Shown piece by piece: positions 45,375 through 55,007 of a DNA stretch of 64,000 bases. Each line of letters begins with the position of its first letter. The stretch's first letter is position 1. The stretch spans positions 1-64,000 of the forward strand of contig JAKLEN010000008.1 of the NCBI GenBank assembly GCA_022711665.1. The letters run 5' to 3'. Source of the stretch: Acidobacteriota bacterium. Lineage in GTDB: Bacteria; Acidobacteriota; Aminicenantia; Aminicenantales; Saccharicenantaceae. A program made the translations under genes and the position numbers. The notes below the pieces were generated by a model. That model did not search any database. It saw only the letters and a program-made list of their open reading frames with translations, and was not told the DNA's origin.

Positions 45375-45403
45375 ATCTTATCAAGTCTCCCAGGCGGGGT
45401 CAA
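45375..45403 (-). promoter_or_regulatory. Promoter of the NtrC-family regulator
   Basis: Minus-strand TTGACC (45403-45398), 17-nt spacer, TAAGAT (45380-45375), 34 bp before the ATG. Confidence 0.55.
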
Positions 45404-45431
45404 ACCCGATCCGGCCGGAGGCGCCTTCCCG

Positions 45432-48400
45432 TCAGGTCTTCTCCCCCCCGCCGGGGCGGGGCCGGACGAGCGTGATCCGGGTCCGGCCGCGGATCTCCTC
45501 CTCGATGCGCACGACGGGGGCCGCCGCCTGGCGCAGGTACTTGACGTGGGCCCGGAGGTAGGCCAGGCCCTGGGCGCAGAGGAACTCGAGCCAGTCGCCG
45601 CTGGCCGTCTCGTCCATGATCTCCGGCGACTGCTCGTTGAAGGTCGTCCGCGTCCGCGGCGTCATCCGGCCCTCGACCGGGCCCCGGCGCTTGGCGTAGA
45701 CGGCGATCCCGTCGGCGACCTCGAGCGCGTCCTGGTGCGGGGCCCAGCGGCCGGCCCAGCGCTCGTAGCGGTCATAGAACCGGCGGTTGGAGGCGGCCAG
45801 GGCCGGATCGGCGCCGAACTCGGCGGCGATGAGCTTCCTCAGCGCTTCGGCTTCGGCCCGGTGTTCCGGGTAGAGCGGCAGGCGCAGCGACTCGAAGTAG
45901 GTGTACCAGCCCCTGGGGATCCAGTAATCCCGGAAGAGGTAGGGCGTGTAGTTCGAGAACGGCTGGACCCATTCGTGGGACGGATAGCCGTGCAGGTTGA
46001 GGACGATGTCCGGCGCCCAGCGGTCGTAGAGCCGGGTCCGGACGGCCGCTTCCGGCAGGATCGGCTTGGTCCCGATCTGGGCGCCCATGTCGACGCCCAG
46101 GGCGCCGTAGCGGCCGGCGTGGAGGCTGTGGAAGGGCTCGTTCCCGACCATGGCCGCGGCCAGGGCCGCGCCGTCCGGGTTCTCCAGGGGCTCGAAGGCG
46201 AAGCTCACGGTCTTCAGCGCTTCCCGCCCGGCCGGGTCGCGGGCCAGGAGCTCGGCGAACCGCAGCAGGTAGTTCGTCGACGAGACCTCGTTGGCGTGCT
46301 GCCGGGCGACGGCCTGCAGGGTCGGCTTGGCGGTCACCAGGCGCGGCAGGGAGACGTAGGGATCGTCCGGCAGGAAGAGCTCGACGACCGGCACCTCGCG
46401 GCCCTCGAAGGACCGGCCGCCGGCGTAGGCGCGGACGCCCGGCAGGGCGGCCAGGCGGCGGACCAGGTCGACGGCGGCGTCCGGCGTGATGATGTCGCGG
46501 ATGGTGACGATGGGCCGGTCGGCCGGCGGCGGCGCCGGGGCCGCCGCTACTCCGGCCGCGGCGTCCGGGCCGGCGACGCGGCTCACCGGCAGGCGCTCGT
46601 CCTTTTTACGGGTCTGCCAGCGGGCCCGCAGGGTGACGCCGTCGAGGCTCGGGAAACGGAAGGGTTCGGCGACGAGACCGGCTTCGAAGAGCCCCCGCCA
46701 GGCGGCGGCCAGGTCGACGAAGGCCAGATAATCGGCCTCCTTCTCCCATTCGGACTCGACCACGACGTCGGCCACCCGGCCGGACCGGCCGTCATAGACG
46801 AGCGTGGAGAAACGGGTCTCCTTGGGCTTGAGCGCCGGAAAGGCCGAGGCGCGGGAGATCTCCTCGCGGGCCTTCTCCTTCCAGCGCAGGACGATCCGGG
46901 GCGACGGGGCCGGCCAGTCCTCGAGGACGACGCGGACCGCCGCCGGACCGCCTTCGAGGGAAGGGTGGAGCGACGGGAAGACGTTCCCCGGCGCCGAGGA
47001 TCGCGACGTGTCGGCCGCGGCGTCGCTCGAGTCGGGATCGAAGCGCGTCAGCCCCCGCATCAGGTCCAGGGTGTCGAAGTAGATCTCGTCGTGGATGGCC
47101 TCGAGCGACGAGATCATCTCCTGATCGACGCCGATCCGGTAATCCGGCTCACTGGCCCGGAGGTCGACGAGCAGGCGCTTGAAGTAGGGCTGCTTGGAGA
47201 AGGTCGGCTGGCCGCCGGTCTTCTCCCGGACGTAGCCCGCGACGGCCGCCAGGACGTCGGCCTGGTAGAAGTCCCAGAACTTCTCCAGGTCGGTGGCCAG
47301 CGGCTGGTCGCAGACGACCGTGCCGCCGGCGGCCGCCCGCAGCCAGCCGGTCGTCGCCTCGGCGGTTCCCCATTCCGGCAGGACGGCCGAGAGGGGGAGG
47401 AGCCGCGTCCGCGGCGAGAAGCGGCCGGCGTAGACGACCCGGCCCCGGGCATCCGCCGCCTCGACGGCGTAGGTCGGGCCGCCGGGGTCGGCCTTCTCGA
47501 AGACGATGCGGTCGATCGGCAGCCCCAGGTCCCGGGCCAGGATCTCATCGACGGGATAGAGCTCCTGGAGCCAGCGGCCGGGCTCGGCGTAGGCGCGCTG
47601 GAGCCGGGACAGGTCCTGGCGGGACTCGGCGAAGCGGACGGTCAGGCGGTCGACGCCCAGGCCTTTGAGCGCCGGCAGGACCTTTTCGACGAGCCAGAAG
47701 AAGCCGGGCTTGTAGGCCGACAGGACCTCGACCCGGGCCGCCGGGAAGCCGGCCGCGGCCAGGAAAGCCCGGACCTCGTCCCGGACCTTCTGCCTGACCG
47801 CCGGCGACTCGCTGAGTCCGATGCTGACCTCGACGGCCCCGCCCTTGCCGGCCGCGTCGACGAGGGCCTTGAGCCGGTCCCGGAGCAGGGCCTTGGCGTC
47901 GTCGGCCTCCCAGGAGAACTCCCTTTTCTTTTCGAAGACGGTCCGGCCGGTCCGGAGCGACGAGACGGCGACGGAGACCGGCGCGCCGCCGGCCGCGCGG
48001 CGCAGGACCTCCCCGACGGCCGCCTCGAACGGGGCGTTGGCCGCGGGCAGGACGATCTCGGCCTGGACCGATTCGAGGAGGCGGCCCTTGATCTCGGCCG
48101 CGGCCTGGTTCACGGCGTTCATGGCGAAGGCCTCGGCGGCGCCCTTCCCGCCGGCCAGAAAGCTGTCCAGGTCGGCGGCCAGGTCGGCCAGCTGCGGCTG
48201 GCCCTGGCCGTAGGCGGCGAAGTGCGGGAACGTGCGGGCGAGATAGGACATGGTCCGGTCGAGGCCGGCCGCGTCGCCGCCGCTGACGACGGCGGCCGAG
48301 GACTTGCCGAAGGCCTGCGGGACGATCTGGACGGCCCCGGTCCCGGGCCCGAGCCCGGGACGCTCGAGCTTGCCGCCGCGGGCCAGGTCATCGGCTAGGG

Positions 48401-49586
48401 CGTTTTCGCCGACGAGGATGGGACAAAGCAGGGCCCGGCGGCTTTCGATCTCCGAGTCCGACTGGACGATGGGGAAGGAGGCCCCGGCCGTGCCCAGCAC
48501 GAGGCGGCTGGCCAGCTCGGCCAGGCCGAGGCCGGCCGCGTCCCTGGGCGCGACGATCACGGCGTCGAGGGCGTCCGGGATGCCGTCCTTGTCCTGGTCG
48601 CCGTAGGCGGCCCCGGTCGATAAGAGGCCGCGCAGGTCGAACTCCCTGCCCGCCGGGTCGACGGGCGGGCGTTCCTTGAACCGGGGGGTCAGGAGCCGCT
48701 TCGTGGCCCCCGTGCGGGGCAGGCCGACCCTGGCCCGGGCCGCCCCGGCGCCGCGAAGCTCCAAGGTCAGGGCGGCGCAGCCGGGGTAGGAAAGAACGGA
48801 CGTCCGTTCGCCCCGGCGCTGGGCGGCGGCCAGTCCTAGCAGCGCCTCCTCGGCCTTCCGGACATCCGCAGCGGCGGCCAGGCGGACTTCGACGGCCAGG
48901 TCCTTGACCTGGCCCTGGTCGAAAGCCAGGGCCTCCAGGCCGTCAGAGACCGGCGCGGCGGCGGGGAACTCGTAGAGGGCCTCGCTGACGATCGCGGCCC
49001 GGCTCTCAAGGCCGGCCGCGGCCAGGAAGGCGGCCAAGTCTTTTTCGAGCGCCTCATAGGTCGCCCCGGCCTCGCGCCCCCATATCTCCCAGAAATAGGG
49101 CCAGCGCAGGAAAAAGGCCCGGCCCGTCCGGAGCAGGGTCTCGTCGGACCCGGCCAGGCAGGCGATGGACGCCCGGCCGGCGCGCTCGAAGAGCACGATG
49201 CGGCCCTGGTTCGGGGCCAGATCCGCCGGCGTCAGGGACCGGTCCCTCAGAGCCTCGCGGACCGCGGTCAGCCGGCCGCCGACGAAGACGGGAATGGACG
49301 CCGCCGGGACCCCGGCCAGGTCGGATTCACGCCGGACGAGGCCGAAGTCGACGGCCAGGCTCTCGAAGTTGGTCCGGGCGGCGATGTCGGCCGCCAGGGC
49401 CAGCTCGGCCGGGGTCGGCTTGTCGGGCACGATGACAGCCAGGGCCGGCTTCTCGGGGAAACCGTCGCCGTCGAGATCGAGGACGGCCTGCCCGGGCTTG
49501 AACAACCGGGACAGGCTGTCCGTCCCGGCCAGGACGGCGGGGACGAGGGCCAGCGCGGCGCAGGCGGCGAGAAGGGCTTTTTTCAT
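45432..49586 (-). CDS. Very large secreted M14 zinc carboxypeptidase
   Basis: 1384 aa. Signal peptide (MKKALLAACAALALVPAVLA). About 1080 residues of repetitive alpha/beta sequence precede the M14 domain. In the latter, the zinc motif is RQHANEVSST (HxxE near residue 1095) and the third ligand is probably the His of NLHGYPSHEW (near 1199). Early segments resemble S-layer or cell-envelope GLUG-type regions but no domain can be named with certainty. M14 enzymes release C-terminal or D,L-amino acids. The size (usual M14 about 300-450 aa) is exceptional. TTTTTTCATG at the start and a TGTGATAGAAT-like -10 box lie upstream. Confidence 0.7.
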   Translation of the reverse strand: MKKALLAACAALALVPAVLAGTDSLSRLFKPGQAVLDLDGDGFPEKPALAVIVPDKPTPAELALAADIAARTNFESLAVDFGLVRRESDLAGVPAASIPVFVGGRLTAVREALRDRSLTPADLAPNQGRIVLFERAGRASIACLAGSDETLLRTGRAFFLRWPYFWEIWGREAGATYEALEKDLAAFLAAAGLESRAAIVSEALYEFPAAAPVSDGLEALAFDQGQVKDLAVEVRLAAAADVRKAEEALLGLAAAQRRGERTSVLSYPGCAALTLELRGAGAARARVGLPRTGATKRLLTPRFKERPPVDPAGREFDLRGLLSTGAAYGDQDKDGIPDALDAVIVAPRDAAGLGLAELASRLVLGTAGASFPIVQSDSEIESRRALLCPILVGENALADDLARGGKLERPGLGPGTGAVQIVPQAFGKSSAAVVSGGDAAGLDRTMSYLARTFPHFAAYGQGQPQLADLAADLDSFLAGGKGAAEAFAMNAVNQAAAEIKGRLLESVQAEIVLPAANAPFEAAVGEVLRRAAGGAPVSVAVSSLRTGRTVFEKKREFSWEADDAKALLRDRLKALVDAAGKGGAVEVSIGLSESPAVRQKVRDEVRAFLAAAGFPAARVEVLSAYKPGFFWLVEKVLPALKGLGVDRLTVRFAESRQDLSRLQRAYAEPGRWLQELYPVDEILARDLGLPIDRIVFEKADPGGPTYAVEAADARGRVVYAGRFSPRTRLLPLSAVLPEWGTAEATTGWLRAAAGGTVVCDQPLATDLEKFWDFYQADVLAAVAGYVREKTGGQPTFSKQPYFKRLLVDLRASEPDYRIGVDQEMISSLEAIHDEIYFDTLDLMRGLTRFDPDSSDAAADTSRSSAPGNVFPSLHPSLEGGPAAVRVVLEDWPAPSPRIVLRWKEKAREEISRASAFPALKPKETRFSTLVYDGRSGRVADVVVESEWEKEADYLAFVDLAAAWRGLFEAGLVAEPFRFPSLDGVTLRARWQTRKKDERLPVSRVAGPDAAAGVAAAPAPPPADRPIVTIRDIITPDAAVDLVRRLAALPGVRAYAGGRSFEGREVPVVELFLPDDPYVSLPRLVTAKPTLQAVARQHANEVSSTNYLLRFAELLARDPAGREALKTVSFAFEPLENPDGAALAAAMVGNEPFHSLHAGRYGALGVDMGAQIGTKPILPEAAVRTRLYDRWAPDIVLNLHGYPSHEWVQPFSNYTPYLFRDYWIPRGWYTYFESLRLPLYPEHRAEAEALRKLIAAEFGADPALAASNRRFYDRYERWAGRWAPHQDALEVADGIAVYAKRRGPVEGRMTPRTRTTFNEQSPEIMDETASGDWLEFLCAQGLAYLRAHVKYLRQAAAPVVRIEEEIRGRTRITLVRPRPGGGEKT

Positions 49587-49736
49587 GGATCGGCCTCCGT
49601 GAGCGGTCAGGGCGGGATTCTATCACACTCCGGCGCGGCGCGGCTTCGCGGCCGGTCATCGTCGGGCGAAAGCCGGGCCCTATGTACTACATCTTGCGGA
49701 TGTTAGGCTTTCGGCTACCACCCCTTGAATCTTTGC

Positions 49737-49765
49737 TTGACAAGTCACTTTTCATTCGCTAGCAT
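49737..49765 (+). promoter_or_regulatory. Strong sigma-70 promoter of spoIID-like gene
   Basis: TTGACA (49737-49742), 17-nt spacer, TAGCAT (49760-49765). The in-frame ATG at 49764 overlaps the -10 box, so translation must start downstream, at 49794. Confidence 0.7.
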
Positions 49766-49793
49766 GGGTACGTCTCCTGTCAGCAGGTTCCTC

Positions 49794-52001
49794 ATGAAGT
49801 TCGATAGATTCAAGTACGTCTTTATTCTGTTCGTCGGGTTCTTTTTCTTCGGGGGGATCCCTGTCGAATTCGGCACCGAGGGGGCCTTCTTCCATGGCTA
49901 TATGATCCCCAAGCCCGTCATCCGGGTCGGGCTGGGCACCAATCTCAAAGATATCCGCATCCGGTCTTCCTCGGGCATGAAGATCTACGAGGTCAACACC
50001 GGCTACCGGATCCTCAACCCCGACGCGCTCGAGGCCGAGATCAAAGGGGCCGCCGAGAAGCTGACCGAGAAATACGTCATCCTGCTGGCCCACGCCAAGG
50101 AACGCGAGGAGGCCGACCAGCTGGCCGCCGGCGCCCGGTCGAAGATCGGCGGCAAGATCTCGGTGGCCGCGGACGTCGAGGCCGGGGCCGCGGGCGTCTT
50201 CGAGGTCAAGCTGGGCGACTTCCTGACCCGCGGCGACGCCCTGGCCAAGGTCGCGGAACTCGGCGCCGCCGGGTTCAAGGACGTCTGGATCGAGCGCGAA
50301 GCCATCGTCGAGGAGCCGTCGCGGCCGATCTGGCTGCTGGTCGCCAATGAGCTCAAGTCGCTCGACCGCGACTCGGAGCTCTATTTCATCCCGGCCAATC
50401 CCCAGAGCTGCCTGACCCTCAACGGCAAGGGCTACCGCGGCTTCCTGGTCCTGAAAGGCACGCCGCGCGGACTGGTCATCGTCAACTATGTCAATCTCGA
50501 GGACTATCTGAAGAGCGTCGTTCCCGGGGAGCTCTCGCCCGGGCAGTTCAACGCCATCGAGGCCCTCAAGGCCCAGGCCGTGGCCGCCCGGACCTACGCC
50601 CTCAAGAACATGGGCCAGTTCGACCACTTCGGCTACGACCTGGTCGACACACCGCGCTCCCAGCTCTATGTGGGCATGGCCTCCGAGGACCCCCTGAGCT
50701 CCCGGGCCGTCGAGGAGACCAAGGGCGAGGTCGTGAGCTATCGCGGCGAGCTGATCAACGCCCTCTACACCAGCACCTGCGGCGGCCGGACCGAGGACGC
50801 CGAGAAGGTCTTCTCCGGCCGGCCCGTGCCCTATCTCCGGAGCGTCGAGTGCGCCTCGGAGAAGCAGAAGGAATGGCAGATCGAGGCCCGCACGCCCGTA
50901 GCTCCGATCATGATCGACGGCCGCAACGTCAGCCTCGATGTCGCCCTGCTCGTCGGCCTTGGCATCGTGCCCCTGGGCGCCGAGCCGCTCGATTTCCGCA
51001 AGGACGCCGGCTTTGACGAGGCGGTCGATTGGATCCGCGACGCGCGGCGCCTGGTCGGTATCAGGGACACGGCCTTCGAGCCCGATTCCGCGGCCCTCGA
51101 TTTCGTCAGCCTGGCCCGGCTCCTGGTCGAGGGGTTCGGCTGGAAGGACCGCATCCAGGAGCTCCTGCTCGAAGGGGAAGTGGACTTCATCCTCAAAGAC
51201 CTGCCCCAGGTCCAGGGGGCGGACCGCCGGCCGCTGGCCTACGGCTTCCAATCCGGGCTCTTCCCGGTCTCGGTCCGGAGCGGCGATCCGCGCCGGCCGG
51301 TCAGCCGGGCCGAGCTGGCCATGGCCCTGGGCCGGGTGGTCAGGGACATGAAGGATTTCTTCAAGACCGGAACCTTCCGGGCCGCCGGCAAGGGCACGAT
51401 CGAGGTCGGCCAGGATTTCGACCGCCGCACCCTGGCCCTGTCCAATCATATCCGGCTGCTGCGGACGGTCGAGGGCGAGACGTCCTTCGCCACCAAGCTG
51501 ACCCTGCTCGGCGGCGAGAACATCCGCTGGCTCGAGCGGGAAGGCCAGGTCGCCTATCTCGAGGTCTTCTATCCGCCGAACTCGAACGTCCTCGACCGGT
51601 CTTCGCGCTTCAACCGCTGGCAGGTCCGGAGGTCGCGGCAGGACCTCGAGAAGCTGCTTAACCAGTCCTACGCCATCGGCTCCCTGGTCGACATCGATGT
51701 CGAGCGCCGGGGCGGCTCGGGCCGCGTGACCGGCCTGAAGCTGAGCGGCGCGGAGGCGAGCGCCGAGGTGCATGGCTTCCAGATCCGGGCCGCCCTGGAC
51801 CTGCGCGACACGCTGTTCGTCATCGACCGGACCTACGACGAGCAGGGCCGCGTCGACCAGTTCACCTTCTCCGGGCGGGGCTGGGGTCACGGCGTCGGGC
51901 TGTGCCAGGTCGGCGCCTACGGCATGGCCGTGGCCGGCGGCAAGTACCAGGACATCCTCAAAAAGTACTACAGCGGCGTCAAGATCGAGAAGATCTACTG
52001 A
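49794..52001 (+). CDS. SpoIID/LytB-domain protein
   Basis: 735 aa. One N-terminal hydrophobic segment (YVFILFVGFFFFGGIPV) anchors or exports it. Residues about 230-350 carry the SpoIID signature (YLKSVVPGELSP, AIEALKAQAVAARTYALKNMG, YDLVDTPRSQLYVGM, ALYTSTCGGRTEDAE) of a lytic transglycosylase acting on denuded glycan. The C-terminal GRGWGHGVGLCQVGAYGMA is the second SpoIID block. A SPOR-like or SLH region lies between. Non-sporulating bacteria use such proteins in peptidoglycan remodelling. Start chosen from the promoter position. Confidence 0.85.
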   Translation: MKFDRFKYVFILFVGFFFFGGIPVEFGTEGAFFHGYMIPKPVIRVGLGTNLKDIRIRSSSGMKIYEVNTGYRILNPDALEAEIKGAAEKLTEKYVILLAHAKEREEADQLAAGARSKIGGKISVAADVEAGAAGVFEVKLGDFLTRGDALAKVAELGAAGFKDVWIEREAIVEEPSRPIWLLVANELKSLDRDSELYFIPANPQSCLTLNGKGYRGFLVLKGTPRGLVIVNYVNLEDYLKSVVPGELSPGQFNAIEALKAQAVAARTYALKNMGQFDHFGYDLVDTPRSQLYVGMASEDPLSSRAVEETKGEVVSYRGELINALYTSTCGGRTEDAEKVFSGRPVPYLRSVECASEKQKEWQIEARTPVAPIMIDGRNVSLDVALLVGLGIVPLGAEPLDFRKDAGFDEAVDWIRDARRLVGIRDTAFEPDSAALDFVSLARLLVEGFGWKDRIQELLLEGEVDFILKDLPQVQGADRRPLAYGFQSGLFPVSVRSGDPRRPVSRAELAMALGRVVRDMKDFFKTGTFRAAGKGTIEVGQDFDRRTLALSNHIRLLRTVEGETSFATKLTLLGGENIRWLEREGQVAYLEVFYPPNSNVLDRSSRFNRWQVRRSRQDLEKLLNQSYAIGSLVDIDVERRGGSGRVTGLKLSGAEASAEVHGFQIRAALDLRDTLFVIDRTYDEQGRVDQFTFSGRGWGHGVGLCQVGAYGMAVAGGKYQDILKKYYSGVKIEKIY

Positions 52002-52107
52002 CGCCTCCTATCCTGCCCGATCCGCCCCCCGGCGACGGATGTGCTATGATGGGCGAGTTGCCCGAAGGCCGGATGTCGATCGAGGCCTCGGGGGAAGGAA
52101 AGAAGCC

Positions 52108-52965
52108 ATGAAAACGACCAGAGCTCTCAATGCCGGCAAGACCGAGGCCCGGGAATACCAGACCGGCGCCTCCGGCATCTTCTTCACCGTCAAGGACGTC
52201 CTCTACGAGGGCCGGTCCAAGTTCCAGCGGATCGAGATCATCCGCAACAAGGATTACGGCCGGGTCCTGTTCCTCGACGGCCTGGTCCAGACGACCGAGC
52301 GCGACGAGTTCTATTACCACGAGATGCTCGTCCACCCGGCTATGGCCTCCCATCCCCGGCCAGCCCAGGTGCTGATCGTCGGGGGCGGCGACGGCGGGGC
52401 CCTGCGCGAGGTCCTCAAGCACCCGGTGGAGAAGGCCTGGCTGGTCGAGATCGACGGCAAGGTCATCGAGGCCTGCCGCGAGCACTTCCCCTGGCTCCGC
52501 TCGACCTTCCGCGATCCGCGGGCCGAGCTGGTCGTCGAGGACGGCAACGTCTTCATCGACAAGGTGCGGCAGAAGTTCGATGTCATCCTGGTTGATTCCT
52601 CCGATCCGGTCGGGCCGTCGACGGTCCTCCACCAGGAGGCCTTCTACCGCAAGCTCAAGGCCAAGCTCAATCCCGGCGGCATCATCGCCGCCCAGGCCGG
52701 CTCGCTGATGCTCCACCTGGACTCGCACGCCCGCAAGCGCGCCTTCCTGAAGAGGATCTTCAAGCGCGCGGCGCTCTACCTCGGGCCGGTCCCGACCTAC
52801 CCGGTCGGCATGTGGTGCTACGACTTCCTGTCGGACAAGGTCGACCCGGGCCGGATCCGGACGCTCTACATCCCCGACGGCCTGCGGTATTTCAACCCCG
52901 ACGTCTACCGGGCCTCCTTCGCCCTGCCGAACTTCCTGGCGGAACGGCTGGCCAAGGGCAAATAG
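52108..52965 (+). CDS. speE: Spermidine synthase
   Basis: 285 aa. Transfers aminopropyl from decarboxylated SAM to putrescine. N-terminal beta domain (FTVKDVLYEGRSKFQRIEI), then the Rossmann motif GGGDGGALREVLKH and catalytic Asp region VDSSDPVGPSTVLHQEAFY. Ribosome site GGGGAAGG, ATG at 52108. An extended -10 box TGCTATGAT is near 52047. Synthesis of decarboxylated SAM needs SpeD, not seen here. Confidence 0.9.
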   Translation: MKTTRALNAGKTEAREYQTGASGIFFTVKDVLYEGRSKFQRIEIIRNKDYGRVLFLDGLVQTTERDEFYYHEMLVHPAMASHPRPAQVLIVGGGDGGALREVLKHPVEKAWLVEIDGKVIEACREHFPWLRSTFRDPRAELVVEDGNVFIDKVRQKFDVILVDSSDPVGPSTVLHQEAFYRKLKAKLNPGGIIAAQAGSLMLHLDSHARKRAFLKRIFKRAALYLGPVPTYPVGMWCYDFLSDKVDPGRIRTLYIPDGLRYFNPDVYRASFALPNFLAERLAKGK

Positions 52966-53056
52966 CGGGGCCGGCGTTCAACCCGGCCGCGGCCGTCCGC
53001 TTCGCGGGAACCCTTCGATGGAAACCAAGACCATCAAGCGGGATCGGTGGTAAACG

Positions 53057-54058
53057 ATGACCCCCCGGGAACGAGTCTTTGCCGCCCTGGATCACAGGAT
53101 CCCCGACCGGGTGCCCCGGTTCGAAGTCTGGATTGACGCCCTATTCGATGCTTTGGGGCAGGACGATCCGACCGAAGCCTATGTCAACCTGGGCCAGGAC
53201 TGCCTGATGATGCCGAGTTCGGCCCAGCTCGGCTCGAACGCCGGGAAGGACGGCGTGGACGAATGGGGACGCGTCTGGCGGGAAGGCGCTTATGCGGACG
53301 GTGCCGTCGATACGGAGGCCGATCTCGAGCGCTTCAGCCCGCCCCCGGCCCTGGCCGGCCGCCTTTTCGACGAGGGGCGCATCTCGGCCCTCAGGGCGCG
53401 CCATCCCGACCATTGCCTGATCTACGGCTCCCATATCGGCCCGTTCATGGCGGCCTACATGGCCATGGGATTCGGACGATTCTTCCTGCGCCTGGCGGAC
53501 GAACCCGGATTCGTGGCCGCTCTGCTCGAGGCCCGCACCGAATGGTGCCTGGCTGTCTTCCGAGAGGCCGTGAGACTGGGGGCGGAAGTCCTTGTCCTCG
53601 GCGACGACGCCGCGCACAAGAACGGGCCGATGATCTCCCCGCGCCTGTGGCAGGAAATGGTCCTGCCCTGCCATCGCCGCATCGTCCGGGAAGCGAAGGC
53701 GCCGGTCATCTGGCACAGCGACGGGAATATCGAGCCGCTGCTGCCGAAGGCGTTGGAGGCCGGGTTTGCCGGCATCCACGGACTCGAGCCGGCGGCGGGA
53801 ATGGATCTGGCGCGGGTCAAGCGGGAGTACGGCCGCGATCTCGTCCTGGTGGGCAATATCGACGTCCGCGTCCTCTGCGGCCGGGATCTGGCCGCCGTGC
53901 GGGACGAAGTCGCTCGATGCCTCGGCCAGGGCTCGCCCGGCGGCGGGTACATGATTTCGACCTGCAACAGCATCTTCGACGGCATCAACCCCGCCGCCGC
54001 GGCGGAGATGTTCCGCTGCGAGGCGGACCTCGGCGCATACGCCGTCAGCCGGATCTGA
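53057..54058 (+). CDS. UroD-family (MtaA/corrinoid methyltransferase-like) protein
   Basis: 333 aa. TIM-barrel of the uroporphyrinogen decarboxylase superfamily: MTPRERVFAALDHRIPDRVPRFE at the start, and GIHGLEPAAGMDLARVKREYG, LVGNIDVRVLCGRD, GGYMISTCNSIFDGINP toward the end. The segment before the third strand reads WHSDGNI: the corresponding Zn-binding HxC of MtaA is changed, so methyltransferase activity may be altered. Real HemE lacks Zn, but its RxxR/active Asp layout is not evident either. Function is thus uncertain: corrinoid methyl transfer or related. Downstream of speE by 91 bp, same strand. Confidence 0.7.
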   Translation: MTPRERVFAALDHRIPDRVPRFEVWIDALFDALGQDDPTEAYVNLGQDCLMMPSSAQLGSNAGKDGVDEWGRVWREGAYADGAVDTEADLERFSPPPALAGRLFDEGRISALRARHPDHCLIYGSHIGPFMAAYMAMGFGRFFLRLADEPGFVAALLEARTEWCLAVFREAVRLGAEVLVLGDDAAHKNGPMISPRLWQEMVLPCHRRIVREAKAPVIWHSDGNIEPLLPKALEAGFAGIHGLEPAAGMDLARVKREYGRDLVLVGNIDVRVLCGRDLAAVRDEVARCLGQGSPGGGYMISTCNSIFDGINPAAAAEMFRCEADLGAYAVSRI

Positions 54059-54233
54059 CACGACCGGCCGTCCGCGGGCTCAGGCCGGGCGCAAAAAGGG
54101 GATCCCTGTCCGGCGGCAGGGGAAAAACCATAAAAGACCAATATTCCGTCCATGTTCTTCGCCCTGTCCGCGGCTTATTATCCCTGCAAGGGCGCCATAA
54201 GGGGCGGGGCCGGGGAGGCCGGACAGGAGGTAG

Positions 54234-55007
54234 ATGATGAAAAAAGGAGCGATCTGGGGAGTCATGGGATGTCTTCTGTTATGCCTTTCGGCCTGCAATG
54301 ATCGGGGGGGGCCGACGCTTCCTGTCAATGCGCTCCTTCCTCCGTCGGGCGGCAACGGCGGGACCTCCTCGCCGATCGACGTCAGCTCATCGAAGGCGGC
54401 GTATTTCATCGGAGAGACGGAGACTTTCACGGCGACCATGAAGGGAACCGATGGCGTTACCGTGCCGGTAACAACCGGGACATGGAGCTCGTACACTCCG
54501 GGGGTCGCGACCGTGACCGGCGCCGGGATGGTCACAGTCGTCGGGCAGGGGTGGGCCGACATATCCTGCACGTATAACGGCCTTACGGGCTCCAGGCAGA
54601 TTTGGGGCCGGGCGGATTGCCGGGGCGCCTGGTCGGGGACTTACAGCGTGGAGAACTGCGGATCCACGGGGGATTTCCTGGCTTCCGGGTTCTGCGCGAC
54701 CCACGGAGGATCGGGACTCCCGGTCGAGCTCGTCCTGGCGGAAGAGGGACAGCGGCTGGTCGGCACCATCACCTTGGGAGGCCTGTCCACCCCGGTCGAG
54801 GCCAAGCTCGGCGAGCTGGACGGATCCCTGGAGATGGAAGGCCGGGTCACTTCCCCTCCATATACGATCAATATCGCCATGGGCTGTGGCTGGGATGCGG
54901 CGGTCGGGACGAAATTCGTCATGACCCTGTACTACACCGGAAGCGGCATGACGGGAGGGGCTTGTCTTTCGTGCCGCGTCTCTCTCAGTAAGACCGGCGT
55001 CAAATAG
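54234..55007 (+). CDS. Putative lipoprotein with Ig-like (Big) domain
   Basis: 257 aa. Lipobox LSAC (Cys21). Residues about 50-125 form a bacterial Ig-like (BIG2-type) domain: GETETFTATMKGTDGV...GVATVTGAGMVTVVGQGWADISCTYNG. The C-terminal part has six cysteines (CRGAWSG, ENCGS, FCATHG, GCGWD, CLSCR), which could form disulfides. No relatives are recognised. AGGAGG site upstream of the ATGATG. Its 3' end overlaps the tannase-like gene by 8 bp, tail to tail. Confidence 0.6.
   Translation: MMKKGAIWGVMGCLLLCLSACNDRGGPTLPVNALLPPSGGNGGTSSPIDVSSSKAAYFIGETETFTATMKGTDGVTVPVTTGTWSSYTPGVATVTGAGMVTVVGQGWADISCTYNGLTGSRQIWGRADCRGAWSGTYSVENCGSTGDFLASGFCATHGGSGLPVELVLAEEGQRLVGTITLGGLSTPVEAKLGELDGSLEMEGRVTSPPYTINIAMGCGWDAAVGTKFVMTLYYTGSGMTGGACLSCRVSLSKTGVK

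Noticed and set aside
54095..54130. Rho-independent terminator after the UroD-family gene
   Set aside because: CCCTG/CAGGG hairpin is followed by A-rich, not T-rich, sequence on the plus strand, and no minus-strand gene ends there.
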